Origin: Cladocopium goreaui
Taxonomy: Eukaryota > Sar > Dinophyceae > Suessiales > Symbiodiniaceae
Length of the DNA stretch: 64,000 nt
Assembly: GCA_947184155.2 (NCBI GenBank)
Contig: CAMXCT020001384.1
Coordinates: 30,001-94,000, forward strand
Direction: 5' to 3'
In this document: piece by piece, positions 44,176 to 56,309 of the stretch
How the letters are laid out: each line of letters begins with the position of its first letter
Position numbering within the stretch: position 1 is the stretch's first letter
Program-made: the position numbers and the translations under genes
Notes under the pieces: generated by a model
The model's input: the letters and a program-made list of their open reading frames with translations, nothing else
Told to the model about the DNA's origin: nothing
The model's database searches: none

Positions 44176-45005
44176 ATTGTATCCCATCTTGATGGCTAAA
44201 GACCCATTAAAACACAATGAAATCACATTTTTTGATGAAATTCGTGAATGTTATTCCCCCCAATATGGTGGTCATAGGTTTTGACATGGTTTGACCTATC
44301 CCCAAATGGTTATTGAAAATGAGCACACATCATCTGCCACCGGGCCACCAGTGTCTGATTCGCATTGGCGGGTCCCATGGATCCATGACTGCCATGAAGG
44401 AGCCGCGCTGCTGCCGACTGCGGAGCTTCTCATTGCTACTGACCTGGCCAATGAGCAAAGCAGTCTACCTGGGGGGAAATCTGGCGGTTGGATTTGCTAG
44501 GGAGGCCATGAAAACTTTTCCGTCTGTATATATGCATGTGTATATATATGTATTATATTATATATATACACAATATATTACGATATTTTATATGCACTCT
44601 TGGTAAAAGTCTATACATATCAAAATTTCCCAGATGGGTGAAAATGGGGATACCGGATACCTGAATTCATTGCCATGTCATGGAGCACACGAGGGTTTAA
44701 ACCCAGTGGATTTGGGAAACTCTTGGGAGTTCCGTAGCTCCCTACTCACCACAAGTCTGGAGGGTTAAGGGAACCTGGGATGCTAGGGGCTGGGTTCCCA
44801 ATATCCAGGTGATCAAGGGTTCATATGGGGCCACATATTAGCTAAATTCATTTAATCAATTTAATCATAATTTAGTTAACTCCGGTTCATGGTAGTTATA
44901 AGTCGTAACCTTTCAAAAATCTATATAGTCCGAAGGGATTATAAATGAACGTACAACTCGGGGGCTCCACATTGTGACCCAGTCGCTATCTACTTTTAAA
45001 GTTTC
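44176..45005. other. Unassigned region
   Basis: Short plus-strand frames only (44291-44500, 44313-44606); TATATA tract at 44530-44580. Nothing supported. Confidence 0.4.
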
Positions 45006-45014
45006 AGGGATCCC

Positions 45015-45190
45015 CCAAAACATGCACAAATCAGCCTATCCGCGTACCTGGGACACAGCATCACGCTCCACCGGCAGCAACGGCTCCGAGTTCATTTTGC
45101 TTGTCGGATACGAGATGCCACGCAGAATTGGATGCGGGGGGCTAAAGCTCTGACAACGCTAGACAATGGACATCTTTCTATACTCTGTTC
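45015..45190 (+). pseudogene. Small LINE RT C-terminal remnant
   Basis: The plus strand reads AYLGHSITLHRQQRLRVHF, then CRIRDATQNWMRGAKALTT before a stop. The YLGxxITL...RI..A..xW pattern matches the thumb-proximal region after motif C in LINE RTs. Only about 55 codons survive. Confidence 0.45.
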
Positions 45191-45199
45191 CTGGCATTT

Positions 45200-46385
45200 G
45201 TGAAAAGGGGATCGAGAAAATTGAGAGGAAAAGTCCTTAGAAGACTTACGTCCGCTTTGTCAGCCTACTCTGAATTCCCAAAGTGTCTTGAAAGCAAAAT
45301 GATATCAGAGTATGAAATCACACTTCATTGTCATAACACTGACATCAACTCGGAAACCATGATTAGGAAGCACTTCCAAGGAAAACAACATGTTTAAAAC
45401 TTTGTGATGACATTGATTGAGAAACAATCAATGTATTCGCCACCCTGTGGGAACTAATTTAACTCCGGAAAATTCATGAACACCATATCTCAATTATTGT
45501 ATGCCCCTTCCAGCCAATATATATATATATATATTACATGAAATACAACCCACACAAACCCTGCTCTGGTATCGGAGTGTATTGGATCTATGCATAAACT
45601 GGAATCCAATCTGTTTGGGGGCTATTCAATACTAGCCGGAGAGTGAATTCTCTGACTGACAGGTTTCGGCCTCCCTTTTGTAAGCTCTTTTGTGACCATA
45701 GCAGCAGTATATGCTTTTTGTTGTTTGACTTCTGACCTTCATGCGATTCAATTCTTGGATCGAGATTGTCATTGTCTTCCGCCAAGTCGGTGAGATTTGT
45801 TAGTGTTTTCAAACCCTGCTCCAACGAAAGGAATTAGAAATCAATCATCTCCAAATCCGCTTGCAAAAATTATGAAAAACCCATTCTTGTGCGAAAAACA
45901 TCATGAATGGAGTTACCTCTGTGGTCTATTCACTCTTTCAGTCATCAATGAAATGTTTCGTTGCGAAACATTCAACACTACACGCCAGTCGGGGGCAAAG
46001 CCTCAAGCACCCTGAGTCATCAAATGTGAAAACTCAAGAGCACCCAGCCAGTTCCACCCTTACCAGTAGCCCAACCTAGATGCATCAGTCTTCCCAAACC
46101 AAAGCACAAAATACAACAGCAATTCACGCGTGGACGCCACCGAAAGGGAGCGAATGCCAATGCTGGAGCAAGGGCCACCCACAGTCTCTAAGTCACCGCT
46201 GCACTGCTGAAGCTTACCAAAATAGAAAAAAAAAGTGCGCCTGCAATTTATACGAAAGACGAATTCCTCTACCCCCGATGTGAACCCATCCAGAAAGGCC
46301 TATATGTATATATCTGCAGGATATATCCAAAATTATCCAAATAATTACATCGCGTTCCATGATGCCGCAGCGCACAAAATGGCGA
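45200..46385. other. Unassigned region
   Basis: Weak frames (45588-45824 minus with NLTDLAEDNDNLDPRIESH before a possible AAG|GTCAG donor; 45797-46015 plus). Short TA repeat at 45520-45535. Confidence 0.35.
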
Positions 46386-46389
46386 GGTC

Positions 46390-47205
46390 TCGGTGTGCCA
46401 GTGCGAGCACAGCAATCGGTGTATCGGCGCATGAATGCGTGCGCGGCAGTCCGTGTATTGGTGTATCAGCACGAGCGCAGCAACCGGTGTATCAGTGCGA
46501 GTGCGGCAACCGGTGTATCGATGTATCGGTGCGAGGGCGGCAATCGGTCTATCGGTGTATCGGTGCGCGCGCGGCAATCGGTGTATCGGTGTATCGGTGC
46601 GCGCGCGGCAATCGGTGTATCGGTGTATCGGTGCGAGCGCGGCAATCGGTGTATCGGTGTATCGGTGCGCGCGCGGCAATCGGTGTATCGGTGTATCGGT
46701 GCGCGCGCGGCAATCGGTATCGGTATCGGTGTATCGGTGCGCGCGCGGCAATCGGTGTATCGGTGTATCGGTGCGCGCGCGGCAATCGGTGTATCGGTGT
46801 ATCGGTGCGCGCGCGGCAATCGGTGTATCGATGTATCGGTGCGCGCGCGGCAATCGGTGTATCGGTGTATCGGTGCGCGCGCGGCAATCGGTGTATCGGT
46901 GTATCGGTGCGCGCGCGGCAATCGGTGTATCGGTGTATCGGTGCGCGCGCGGCAATCGGTGTATCGGTGTATCGGTGCGCGCGCGGCAAACGGTGTAGCG
47001 CAGGGGGTTGTATCGGTGCGTAGGCGGTGTGTTAGTGTATTGGTGTATCGGTGTATCGGTGCGAACGCGGCAATCGGTGTATCGGTGTATCGGTGCGAAC
47101 GCGGCAATCGGTGTATCGGTGTATCGGTGCGCGCGCGGCAATCGGTGTATCGGTGTATCGGTGCGCGCGCGGTGTATCGGTGTATCGGTGTATCGGTGCG
47201 AAAAA
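46390..47205. repeat. 34-bp minisatellite (GGTGTATCGGTGTATCGGTG family)
   Basis: About 24 copies of a 34-bp unit of two GTGTATCG blocks plus GTGCGCGCGCGGCAATC. Reverse-complemented, the unit aligns position for position with the 7.0-7.87 kb unit, and the flank CGGACCCCAATCCCGAACGC at 47212 matches the flank there. Long frames (up to 321 codons) are artefacts. Confidence 0.92.
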
Positions 47206-47381
47206 CGTTTAGCGGACCCCAATCCCGAACGCTATGCAAATTTACTGGACTTGTAATAAGCCTAGCCAAGTCTCGAAAGAGTCACCTTTGTCATATGTCA
47301 CGTCAGTCACAGGCACTCTCATGACAACTTCAACTTGAACGTAAATGCATCCCAGGGGTCTTGAGTGGGACAGGTGCATCT

Positions 47382-48777
47382 TCAAGGGCCAAGCGGGAAC
47401 GCGGCCTCATCTTGCAGCAAGACATGCTCAAATCGATCATGAAGGCGCAAAGGTCCAGCAGTCAACAGGCTCTGGCGAATCCCTTCCGCCCCATTTCTTG
47501 GAGGTGCCAAGAAGATCTGCCAAGTCACGCGTTGGGATGATAGGGGATCAAAGGTTTCCTGGCTGCAGGGCTCCGCTTTTGACTACACCTCACTACTCGT
47601 CACCTGTCATAACTACTCGTCACTACTTCTCACTTGTCACTACTTGTCACTTGTCACTACTTGTCACTACCTGTGGCTTGACTCTCACTCTCTCTCTCTC
47701 TCTCTCTCTCTCTTATCCCTGTCCTGTCCATTGATGCATAGCAGTGTGGGATCTCTCTGAAGCAATCCTGTTGGAGAACCATGCGTCGGTATTCAAAAGA
47801 CAGTTTCAAGCTCGATGTCCGGCAAAATTTACCGTATCGCGCTTTGCAGGTGTCCTGATACTCAGACACTGCGCTGAAGCGTTTCGAGAAATCCACCAAA
47901 CCCTTGCTCTTCTTCCCATGCCTTTGAAGACCAATGCTGTGAGTTTCTTCCAAAAAAAATGTGCTCCAGCAAGCTGCTCTGGTCAGTCTTGTTGTTGCTC
48001 ACTGGGTCAAGAGCACACGGGCTGAAATGCATGAATCACATATACCCTTTGTGTTGATCCGGGGCTGGGACGGAAGCGCCATGATACCCCCACTGACCAG
48101 CATAAAGCCAGCAGCTGAGCCAACCTGGAGCCGAGGGTTGCTTAGAGATTGCCTTTAGGAGGCTTATTCACGAACACCGTTATAGGTACGACGTTTACCC
48201 CTGTTGGTGCGACTTGAGCAAACTTGCCGTTACTTGCACATCCTTGCCCAAACACAGGCTTTTGGTAACTTGAATAGGTGGCCGAATTCTCATCATCATT
48301 GGAAGAAGAGCTTGAATATGCAAAGAAGATCAAAGAAGCAGATTCGGTGCATTTGTTCTTTCTGGTCCTTGGTATCAACTCGCACGGCGCCTTGGAATCC
48401 TTCAGGAATGCCAAGCTGCCTTCGCTCTGACTTTTCTGCATGGCTGCTAGCTTCCTTTATCCTCAGACTGAGTGCACAATGCACAGCATCTGTTTGAACA
48501 TTCGGACATCTCTTCATCTGCTTGGGGCTATACTATAGGAACTGTGCACCTGTCGTCACGTCGTCTATCCCATCACACTCTCAAGCTGAGGCTGCATATG
48601 GACTCCAAATTCACGCAACATCATCCGGCACAAAAGGAGTACATGTCTTAAAAAAGCCAGGTGGCAATCAATAGCACAGGCCCCGCTGGTTTGCCTGTCT
48701 ATTTCCTGACCCTCCACTCCTGATCCTTGAGCAAAATGCATCAGCAACGGATGTTGAGAGCCACTCTGCACTGCCAA
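47382..48777 (-). CDS. Unknown multi-exon gene
   Basis: Five minus-strand blocks: 48777-~48590 (LLMHFAQGSGVEGQEIDR, LAFLRHVLLLCRMMLREF); ~48517-48370 (ASSHAEKSERRQLGIPEGF, VRVDTKDQKEQMHRI); 48124-48046 between CCAG|GTTGGC and AAAG|GTATAT (AAGFMLVSGGIMALPSQPR); ~47940-47833 ending at ATACG|GTAAAT (GLVDFSKRFSAVSEYQDTC); 47516-47382 after GGCAG|ATC, ending in a stop (RQSLLTAGPLRLHDRFEHV). Splice sites support four of five. I do not recognise the protein. Block 2's frame and the first start are uncertain. Confidence 0.45.
47670..47712. repeat. (CT)n tract
   Basis: ACTCTCACTCTCTCTCTC run in an intron, next to several CACTACTYGTCAC repeats at 47580-47665. Confidence 0.85.
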
Positions 48778-48829
48778 TCTGCCACTACCAATTGTTTTGG
48801 TTCCAAAACACTGTGCGCCAACTGCGTGA

Positions 48830-49370
48830 GTACCTCATTTCTCCTCCACGTCACGGCAGTTGATACGACCCACTGTGTGGCCACTGGTGTAGCAGTGTAG
48901 CAAATGGGAATGATGATGCAGTCACTCAGAAGCCAAGCGTTCCCAGGTCATCAGCTCACCAAACTCATACCTGAGTGCAGCAGGTGCAGGGATGCTCCGA
49001 TGCTCCTAGAAATCCCCATAGAGCTGAGCCACGTATGTTTTGAAGACTCGGTGCATTCCATGTGTAAATGTCCATGAGGAAAGTCCGTCTTGTACGCACA
49101 TGTACATATGTATACTGTATAATGTATACATGCATATGCAGTAATGGTACGTGCAACTATGTACATCTATCTACCTGCCAAACTATCCACCTGTTTCCCT
49201 ATCTATATATTCAATCCAACCCTATCTAATCCGACCTAATTTATACAATTGTCCAATCTAATCTTTCAATCTATTCATCGAATCTACTTCTTCTTCATTT
49301 AATCGAATGGAACCCCGTTCTACCCAAACAAGTCTAATCTAATCTATCTATTTGTCTATCCATTTGTCTA
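48830..49370. other. Unassigned region
   Basis: No supported gene; 49190-49370 is low-complexity CTATCTAATC sequence leading into the microsatellite. Confidence 0.4.
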
Positions 49371-49676
49371 TCTGCGCTATCCATTTGTCTATCTGCGCGT
49401 GTGGGTGCGCAGGTGCGTACGTGGGCATATATGGGCACGTGTGCGCACGGAGCGTATGCGCACACACACACACATAATTTATGTGTATATATATATATGT
49501 GTGTGTGTGTATTATGTATGCATGTATGTATGTGTGTATGTGTGTATGTATGTATGTATGTATGTATGTATGTATGTCTGTCTGTCTGTCTGTCTGTCTG
49601 TATGCATGCATGCATGCATGTATGTATGTATGTGTATGCATGTATGTATGTATGCATGCATGTATGTGTATGTATG

Positions 49677-49708
<32 letters not shown>

Positions 49709-50310
49709 TGTATGTGTATGTATGTGTATGTATGTGTATGTATGTGTATGTATGTGTATGTATGTGTATGTATGTGTATGTATGTGTATGTATGTGTATG
49801 TATGTGTATGTATGTGTATGTATGTGTATGTATGTGTATGTATGTGTATGTATGTGTATGTATGTGTATGTATGTGTATGTATGTGTATGTATGTGTATG
49901 TATGTGTATGTATGTGTATGTATGTGTATGTATGTGTATGTATGTGTATGTATGTGTATGTATGTGTATGTATGTGTATGTATGTGTATGTATGTGTATG
50001 TATGTGTATGTATGTGTATGTATGTGTATGTATGTGTATGTATGTGTATGTATGTGTATGTATGTGTATGTATGTATGTATGTATGTATGTGTATGTATG
50101 TGTATGTATGTGTATGTATGTGTATGTATGTGTATGTATGTGTATGTATGTGTATGTATGTGTATGTATGTGTATGTATGTGTATGTATGTGTATGTATG
50201 TGTATGTATGTGTATGTATGTATGCATGTATGTAGGTAGGTAGGTAGGTATAGGTATAGGTAATATATGTATACAATGTATACATATACATACATACATA
50301 CATATATATG
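49370..50310. repeat. TATG / TATGTGTATG microsatellite
   Basis: About 900 bp; the core from 49715 to 50220 is an almost perfect 10-bp TATGTGTATG array. His/Thr/Tyr and Cys/Met/Tyr frames over 300 codons are artefacts. Confidence 0.97.
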
Positions 50311-51870
50311 GATGAGGTTTGGCCCCACCTTTGGTTCTGAACCATAAAACTACGTGAAGCTTTTGCATGGGTATTATTGTGTGATGTGGTGTGGTCTTCT
50401 TCTCACTTCATGGTGCTGGACTCATGTTGGAATCGATTCTAACCCGTCAAGTGCCGCTGGGATGCTTTGCCACAGTGTCAGGTCGTCTCGCTGCAAGCAG
50501 CGCTGCGAAGGCACTTGAAACACGAAGACTCAAACGCAACCCATGCTGCCTCTATCTCAGCCTCTATGCGCCTTTCAACAATGCAAAGTACCACAATAGA
50601 TTGATACTCTGGTGAAACATGCACAGTCCAATTATCTACGCGTCTGGATCGCGCAGCTGGATGAACTCCACACCAGTCCTGATGAAACTGTCACTACAGA
50701 ATCACCAAGAGAGGTAAAAAAAAATGCGAGCAATCTCAAGGTGACAAACAAACCATCCCTTGAAATTCTGTGAGCTACTGCTAATGAAAGCTCCGAGGAC
50801 GAGGAGGTTCCTGTCGATATTTTTCTGAATCTGTGACTTTCTTTAAAAGACTTGAGAACTCAGCGTTCCTTCCTTTCAGTGTCTCCTTTGTTCTGAGCCT
50901 CTTGCTGTTCAAAAGCACGCCTGAAACTTGCCAAGCCCCCAGTTGAGATAGGACAATGAAAAAAGTGAAAAGGTGGATAGGACACAATGCCGCATGACGA
51001 AGCAATTGCTGGTGCACCAGAGGCATGGACCTCGCACCTTCTGCTCTAAATGACGTTGCGTCTACTCTTGCTCTTGAGGTCAGTGCTTTAGGTCAACCAT
51101 GGTCGGCAACCTCCTTGGTTTGAATTCTGATCTCCTTTTTAACTTTGAGTCCCTGCATATGCCAATCACATCCAAAGCATCCATCAGCTTCAGACTTGGT
51201 TTCAAGTGACGACCTCAGTTCATACTGCGACCAGGAAACACAACATGTCATCATTGCCACGACTGAATGCTTCCGTCTCCGTTCTGCTGGAGAAGTAGGC
51301 TCTTGTGAAGTAGGGGGAAGTAGGTGTGCACTCAAGTCTAAGGCCCAAACCACACAAGCTTGTCTCCATGCTGAATTTCCTGCCCAAGCTAAATTCGAAG
51401 AAACAACTGGCACCCAATGCCAGAACATGATGTCAACAATTTTTGCAAACATGCAAATATGTACATGCATATTCTACATTTACATTTACATTTACATTTA
51501 TAATTACATTTGTATTTGCATTTGTATTTATGCATTCAAGGATGAGGCTGGAAAACGATTTTTCCCGAATGCGTAGCAAGGGTTCCCGTTTCACTCTGGG
51601 GGTCTGGGGGTTGAGGGTCTGTTCGCTCGACGTTGCGTTTACAGTTGCGACCGTTCGCAACCGTCCGCAACCGTCCGCGTGAGGGCCGTATGGCCGTGCC
51701 TATGGCGAGTTTTGCAAAAGGGGTCTCTTTTGGAGGTTTCAAATGTCGCGTAGCCTCGTGTCGCGTGGCAGGCATGGCACTTGGTGAGGTTCCAGCATGT
51801 TTCATAACGTGTCAAAAATCGCTTTGTGTGGCAGGGGCAATACTTTTGCGACGTTTTCAGAAGATGAGGA
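50311..51870. other. Region with uncertain minus-strand exons
   Basis: Minus-strand frames 51026-50781 (ends FRRAFEQQEAQNKGDTER or an alternative frame) and 51470-51093 are open, but no domain or reliable splice pairs are seen. A TTTACATTTACATT run lies at 51475-51530. Confidence 0.3.
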
Positions 51871-52612
51871 AACATTACACTCCACACTTTACACTCCGCA
51901 CTTTAGGCTTGACATTTTACACTCCGCACTCTACACTGTACACTTTACACTCTACACTTCACACTCCACACTTTACACTTTACACTCCACACTGTACACT
52001 CCACACTCTACACTTTACACTCTGCACTTTACACTCTACACTTTACACTCCACACTCTCCACATTCTACACTCCACACCCCACATTTTACACTTTACACT
52101 CCACACTGTACACTCCACACTTTACACTCCGCACTCTACACTTTCTCCACACTCTACACTTTACTTTACACTCCACACTCTACACTTTACACTCTACACT
52201 TTACACTCCACGCTTTACACTCCACGCCCTACACTCCACACTCCAGACTCTACACTGCACAATCTACGCTTTACACTCCACACTCCACACTTTACATTTT
52301 ACACTTTACATTTTGCAATTTACACTCTTTACACTCCACACTTTACACTCCACACTTTACACTCCACACTTTACACTCCAAACTCTACACTCCACACTCC
52401 ACACTTCACACTCTACACTCCACACTCTAGACTTTACACTCCACACTCCGCACTGTACACTTTACACTGTACACTCTACACTTTACAGTCCACACTTTAC
52501 ACTTCACACTTTACACTCTACACTTTGCACTCCACACTCCACACTCTACACTCTACACTTTACACACCACACTTTACATTCCACCCCCTTTCACATTCCA
52601 CAGTCTACAGCG
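51870..52612. repeat. CACTTTACACTC minisatellite
   Basis: Units of TACACTYYACACT with 7-8-bp periodicity over ~740 bp. Open frames are artefacts. Confidence 0.95.
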
Positions 52613-52749
52613 CACTGGTACGGAAACAGGGGAAAGTGCAGAAGACTGTTCAAAAAATGTTTCGCAAAAGTGTTCTATGTGACTGCATTCGCGTTCGGGC
52701 CGCATCTTGTTTTCAACCTGGGAATTAGATCTGAATTCCAACCTTGTTC

Positions 52750-53000
52750 ATACACAATATACATATATATATGCGTGTGTGTGTGTACTAGTATGTATAT
52801 GTATATATATACATTGTATATGTAAAAAATACATGATGTATGTATGTCTGTATGTCTGTCTGTATGTATGTATGTATGTATGTATGTTACATATGTATAC
52901 ATACATATGGATAGATTATATATGCAAATATATATATATACATATATATATATACATATATATATACATATATATATATACATATATATATGTATTATTG
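52750..53000. repeat. TATATA/TATG tracts
   Basis: Alternating ATATAC, GTATGTATG and TATATA runs. Confidence 0.9.
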
Positions 53001-53050
53001 TTCTCTCTTGTTTGGACACCGTAGTGCGATTTCTTCCTTGGAAATCTTAC

Positions 53051-53602
53051 CTCCGAACATCTCTAACGCGGACTCAGGCTGGAGCAAAGGCACCAGTGTT
53101 GAGAAGTTGTGCAGAGAGCATGTTTCCCACCTTGAAATTTGAAACAACTGATGGGATGGCAGTGGCTTGATGTCGCTTCATACTTTCTTGGTGCTCTCAT
53201 CACTGCTGACATCACTGTGGTTGCCTTATGTTGTCATCACCGTTGTTGCCATTAACCCAGTCCGCAAGACAATGGTCATCTTCAAGAACCATGTGATCAT
53301 CATTGTCAATCCCAGCGGCCCGTATCTGAGGCTGAAGCAAGCCAGATTCCCATCCCTGCCATCATCCTATTCCTGTTTCAACTGCACATGCGACAGTGAT
53401 TCGAACATGGGCATTTGAAAGTATACAACTGGCCCCAACATCGTTAGATCCAAGTCCAGCACTCTTGCATCGCTGACAGGAACTCCGGCTTTGGCACCTC
53501 GCCAGAAAACATAAATCAACCCTGCAATCCACTGACTTGCCACTCTAGCTAATATCTCCCGAGCAAACTGCGAAGGAAATGTAATTCCCTGATTGCAAGA
53601 TC
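53051..53602 (-). CDS. Unknown multi-exon gene
   Basis: Three minus-strand blocks. ~53602-53411 reads QGITFPSQFAREILARVASQ then AGLIYVFWRGAKAG and SDARVLDLDLTMLGPV. ~53340-53212 reads PQIRAAGIDNDDHMVLEDDH then WVNGNNGDDNIRQPQ, before a GTGATG donor. ~53125-53051, after CATCAG, reads FQISRWETCSLHNFSTLVP and ends at GGAG|GTAAGA (donor 53050). The acidic Asn/Asp-rich middle block and the canonical last donor argue for coding. No family recognised. Confidence 0.4.
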
Positions 53603-53619
53603 CGTACATTACCAAATGC

Positions 53620-54140
53620 ATTGAGAAAACGCCGAGACAACGGCAGAGGAAACAAGGGGAAGTGGACACCAGGATACTTCGATAAGGACGCCGCCAATCA
53701 TGCAAAAAGTCTGTGTGTGTGTGTGCTTCAAGGACTACCCGTTGGGCAAACAGAAGAAGCCAAGCCTGAACGCTACGTGTTTGTGCCGTGCCTTCATGGC
53801 TGTGCAAATGGCATCTCCACCAAAAAGCATGGCAAAAGCTGCCAGTTGAAGTGCAAAAGCAGCCTCTCATGCAACACCAATTGCGAACGTTTTTAATAAA
53901 CACGAAGCGCAAATTGAACAGGTCTGCAGTAAGGTGTTTGGTGTGTCAATTTGTGTTCATCAAATGGGGGCCGCACGTTGGACAAGTACCTTGTCAGGAA
54001 GAGGGTCGGCACTTTGCAAAGGTGAAAACAAAACAGATGGATATCGGCCGGCGACAGAGTCAGTCACCCGAGTCAGTCGCCCAAATGTCGGAGTCGAGAA
54101 CTGCGCACGACAGATTCAGTCACCACTGCACTCCAGCAGG
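53620..54140. other. Unassigned region
   Basis: Plus-strand frames 53621-53896 (Cys-rich end) and 53934-54233 are open, but lack supporting sites. Nothing firm. Confidence 0.3.
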
Positions 54141-54149
54141 GGAAGCAGG

Positions 54150-54335
54150 GAGACCATGATGGAGAAACAGAAAGTCAACGACAAAGAGTCGGTTACCCCT
54201 CACGAGCCGGGAAGAGGATCAAGGAACCCGTAGGAAAACAGAAAGTCAACAACAAAGAGCCGGTCACCCCTGCAAGCCGGAAGGAGGATCAAGGAACCCA
54301 TGGGAAAACGGAAAGTCAACAACAAAGAGCCCCTC
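54150..54335. repeat. ~71-bp tandem repeat
   Basis: Two and a half copies of a unit containing GAAAGTCAACRACAAAGAGYCGGT and GGATCAAGGAACCC, leading directly into the telomere-like array. Confidence 0.85.
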
Positions 54336-55215
54336 AAGAAACCCTAAAGCAACCCTTAAAAAACCAAAGCCAACACTAAGTAAACCCTAGGCCCTAAAAC
54401 AAACCCAGATAAGACCCTACATTAACCCTGAACCAACCCCAAAGAAACCTAAACCAACCCCAAGAAACCCTTAACCAAACCTAAATACACCCTAAACGAC
54501 GCCTAAACAAACCCTAAAGAAACCCTAAATAACCAACCTTGAATAAACCTGAAACCAACCCCAAGTAAAACAAACCCTGACGAAACCATAATTCAACACT
54601 AAACCAAACCTAAAGAAACCGTAAACCAACCATCCATAACCCCAAACCAAAAACCCTAAAACAAATCCTACAGAAACCCTAAACCAACCCTCACAAACCC
54701 TGACGAAACTCTAAACATTAGACCAAACCTAAAGAAAGCCTAAACCAAGCCAAAATAGACCCAAACCGACACTCAGGAAACCCAAAAGACCTTACAATGC
54801 CTTACAACAAACCTTACGAGACCCTACCTTAGCCCTGAATAAAACTTAAACCAAGCCTGAATATACCAAACCAAACCTAAATATACCATAAACCAAGCCT
54901 TAAAAAAAAAAACTAAACAAACCTTAAACAGACACGAAACCAACCTTAAAACAAATCTTGACGAAACCGTGCATTCACCCCAAAACCAAGCCTAAATAAA
55001 TGCAAACCAACACTAAGTCAACCCTAAATAAACCCTAAAAACCATGAGGAAAGCCTACACGAACCCTAAGCAACCCAAAACCAACCATAAATAGACCCTA
55101 ATACACCTTGAAACAGCCCTGACCCAATCCTAAAGAAACCCTAAACCAACCTTAAAATACTTAAAATAAACCCTGGTAAAGCCGCAAAGAAACCTAAAAC
55201 CAACCCCAAAGAAAC
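54330..55215. repeat. Degenerate telomere-like CCCTAAA array
   Basis: About 900 bp dominated by AACCCTAAA, CCAACCCTAAA and AAACCTAAACC words, on average every 11-13 bp, with many point changes. CCCTAAA/TTTAGGG is the telomere unit reported for dinoflagellates and plants. Confidence 0.8.
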
Positions 55216-55313
55216 AACATACAGAAGTCAACGCGGTATCACGATGCACGATCTTGATGTAACCATCATCATCGCCCAGGGCTCTGAGGCCAGCCACCCC
55301 TCGCCACTACTGG

Positions 55314-55584
55314 CTATCTAAAAAATGACGGATTTCGACGAGGGGGGGTGAGTGACTCAGGGTGGTCTGACTCTGCTAGTGGGTAACTGACTTCGTCTAG
55401 TCTCCACAACCCAGCGACTGGTTCATCAATGGCGGCGGATATGGACTGCCCCGGACCTCGACCAAGGGCATTTGTCATTCCGACATGGATCATGAAGAAT
55501 TGCTGCGCTGCTGCATCTGCCATCAATTTTTTGCAATGGAAAGGTTGGAACGAAAACGGCGCCTCCAGATCACTAAGCGCACGT
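55314..55584 (-). CDS. Terminal exon of unknown gene
   Basis: After TTTCAG|GAACGT the minus strand encodes ERALSDLEAPFSFQPFH, then MADAAAQQFFMIHVGMTNAL and a Pro/Arg-rich end with a stop at 55314. The acceptor is good and the composition coding-like. No family recognised; upstream exons not located. Confidence 0.45.
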
Positions 55585-56059
55585 TCCTGAAATAGAATCA
55601 AAAAGCTGCATAAGCTTCACAAAAAAGACTTGGGTGAAGTACGCCCAACCGTGTGACACAGATGGGCATTCATTTTCCACATTCTCCTCACCGCACAAGA
55701 GCATCACACAAATTATGTATACAGGATATGCATGTCACGACAGGGAGAAAAGGGGAAACAAATATAGAGATATATAGATACGGTATGATCAAAGGAAGTT
55801 TAGTTAGGAAACTTCCGAATTACGAACGGTTGTCATGGCTAGCTTTCTCACCATGATGGCAGCCACATCATCACCTCAATCATCATGGCAACCACATCAT
55901 CATGCAAGTAGTAGTTGGGATGTGTGGGAAGTCGGGAACGCGTGAATTCAGGTTTGAAAACACTCTCGGGCGCGAAACCCTGCATTTTTTCGGGTAAAGT
56001 GGCTGCCGTGGTCGCCGAAGGAAGTCTCTGTTTCCGCGGGTGCGCGGCTCGATCCGGGA

Positions 56060-56300
56060 AAGTGGCCGACAAAATGCGCACGAGACTGTAGCGAGACCTC
56101 GATTTCACATAAAAATCGTAAAAAACTGTTGGGGCCGGAGGACTTGTAAAAGATGGGGTCGGTAAAATGCGCGCGAGACTCTAGCAAGAGGCCGATATCC
56201 CCTTGAAAATGTTGAAAGAAAATAAATTGCTCGGAACACTTTTGGAAGATGGCGTCGGCAAAATATGCACATATGCACGAGACTGAAGCGAGACCTCCAT
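56060..56300. repeat. ~95-105-bp repeat
   Basis: GCACGAGACTGTAGCGAGACCTC-like words at 56076, 56169 and 56274; shares CTCGGAACACTTTTGGAAG with the 43-kb minisatellite. Confidence 0.65.
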
Positions 56301-56309
56301 TTCATATGT

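Noticed and set aside
46269-47324. Frames of 260-320 codons
   Set aside because: 34-bp minisatellite; same argument.
49334-50368. Frames over 300 codons on both strands
   Set aside because: Artefact of a 10-bp TATGTGTATG array without stops.
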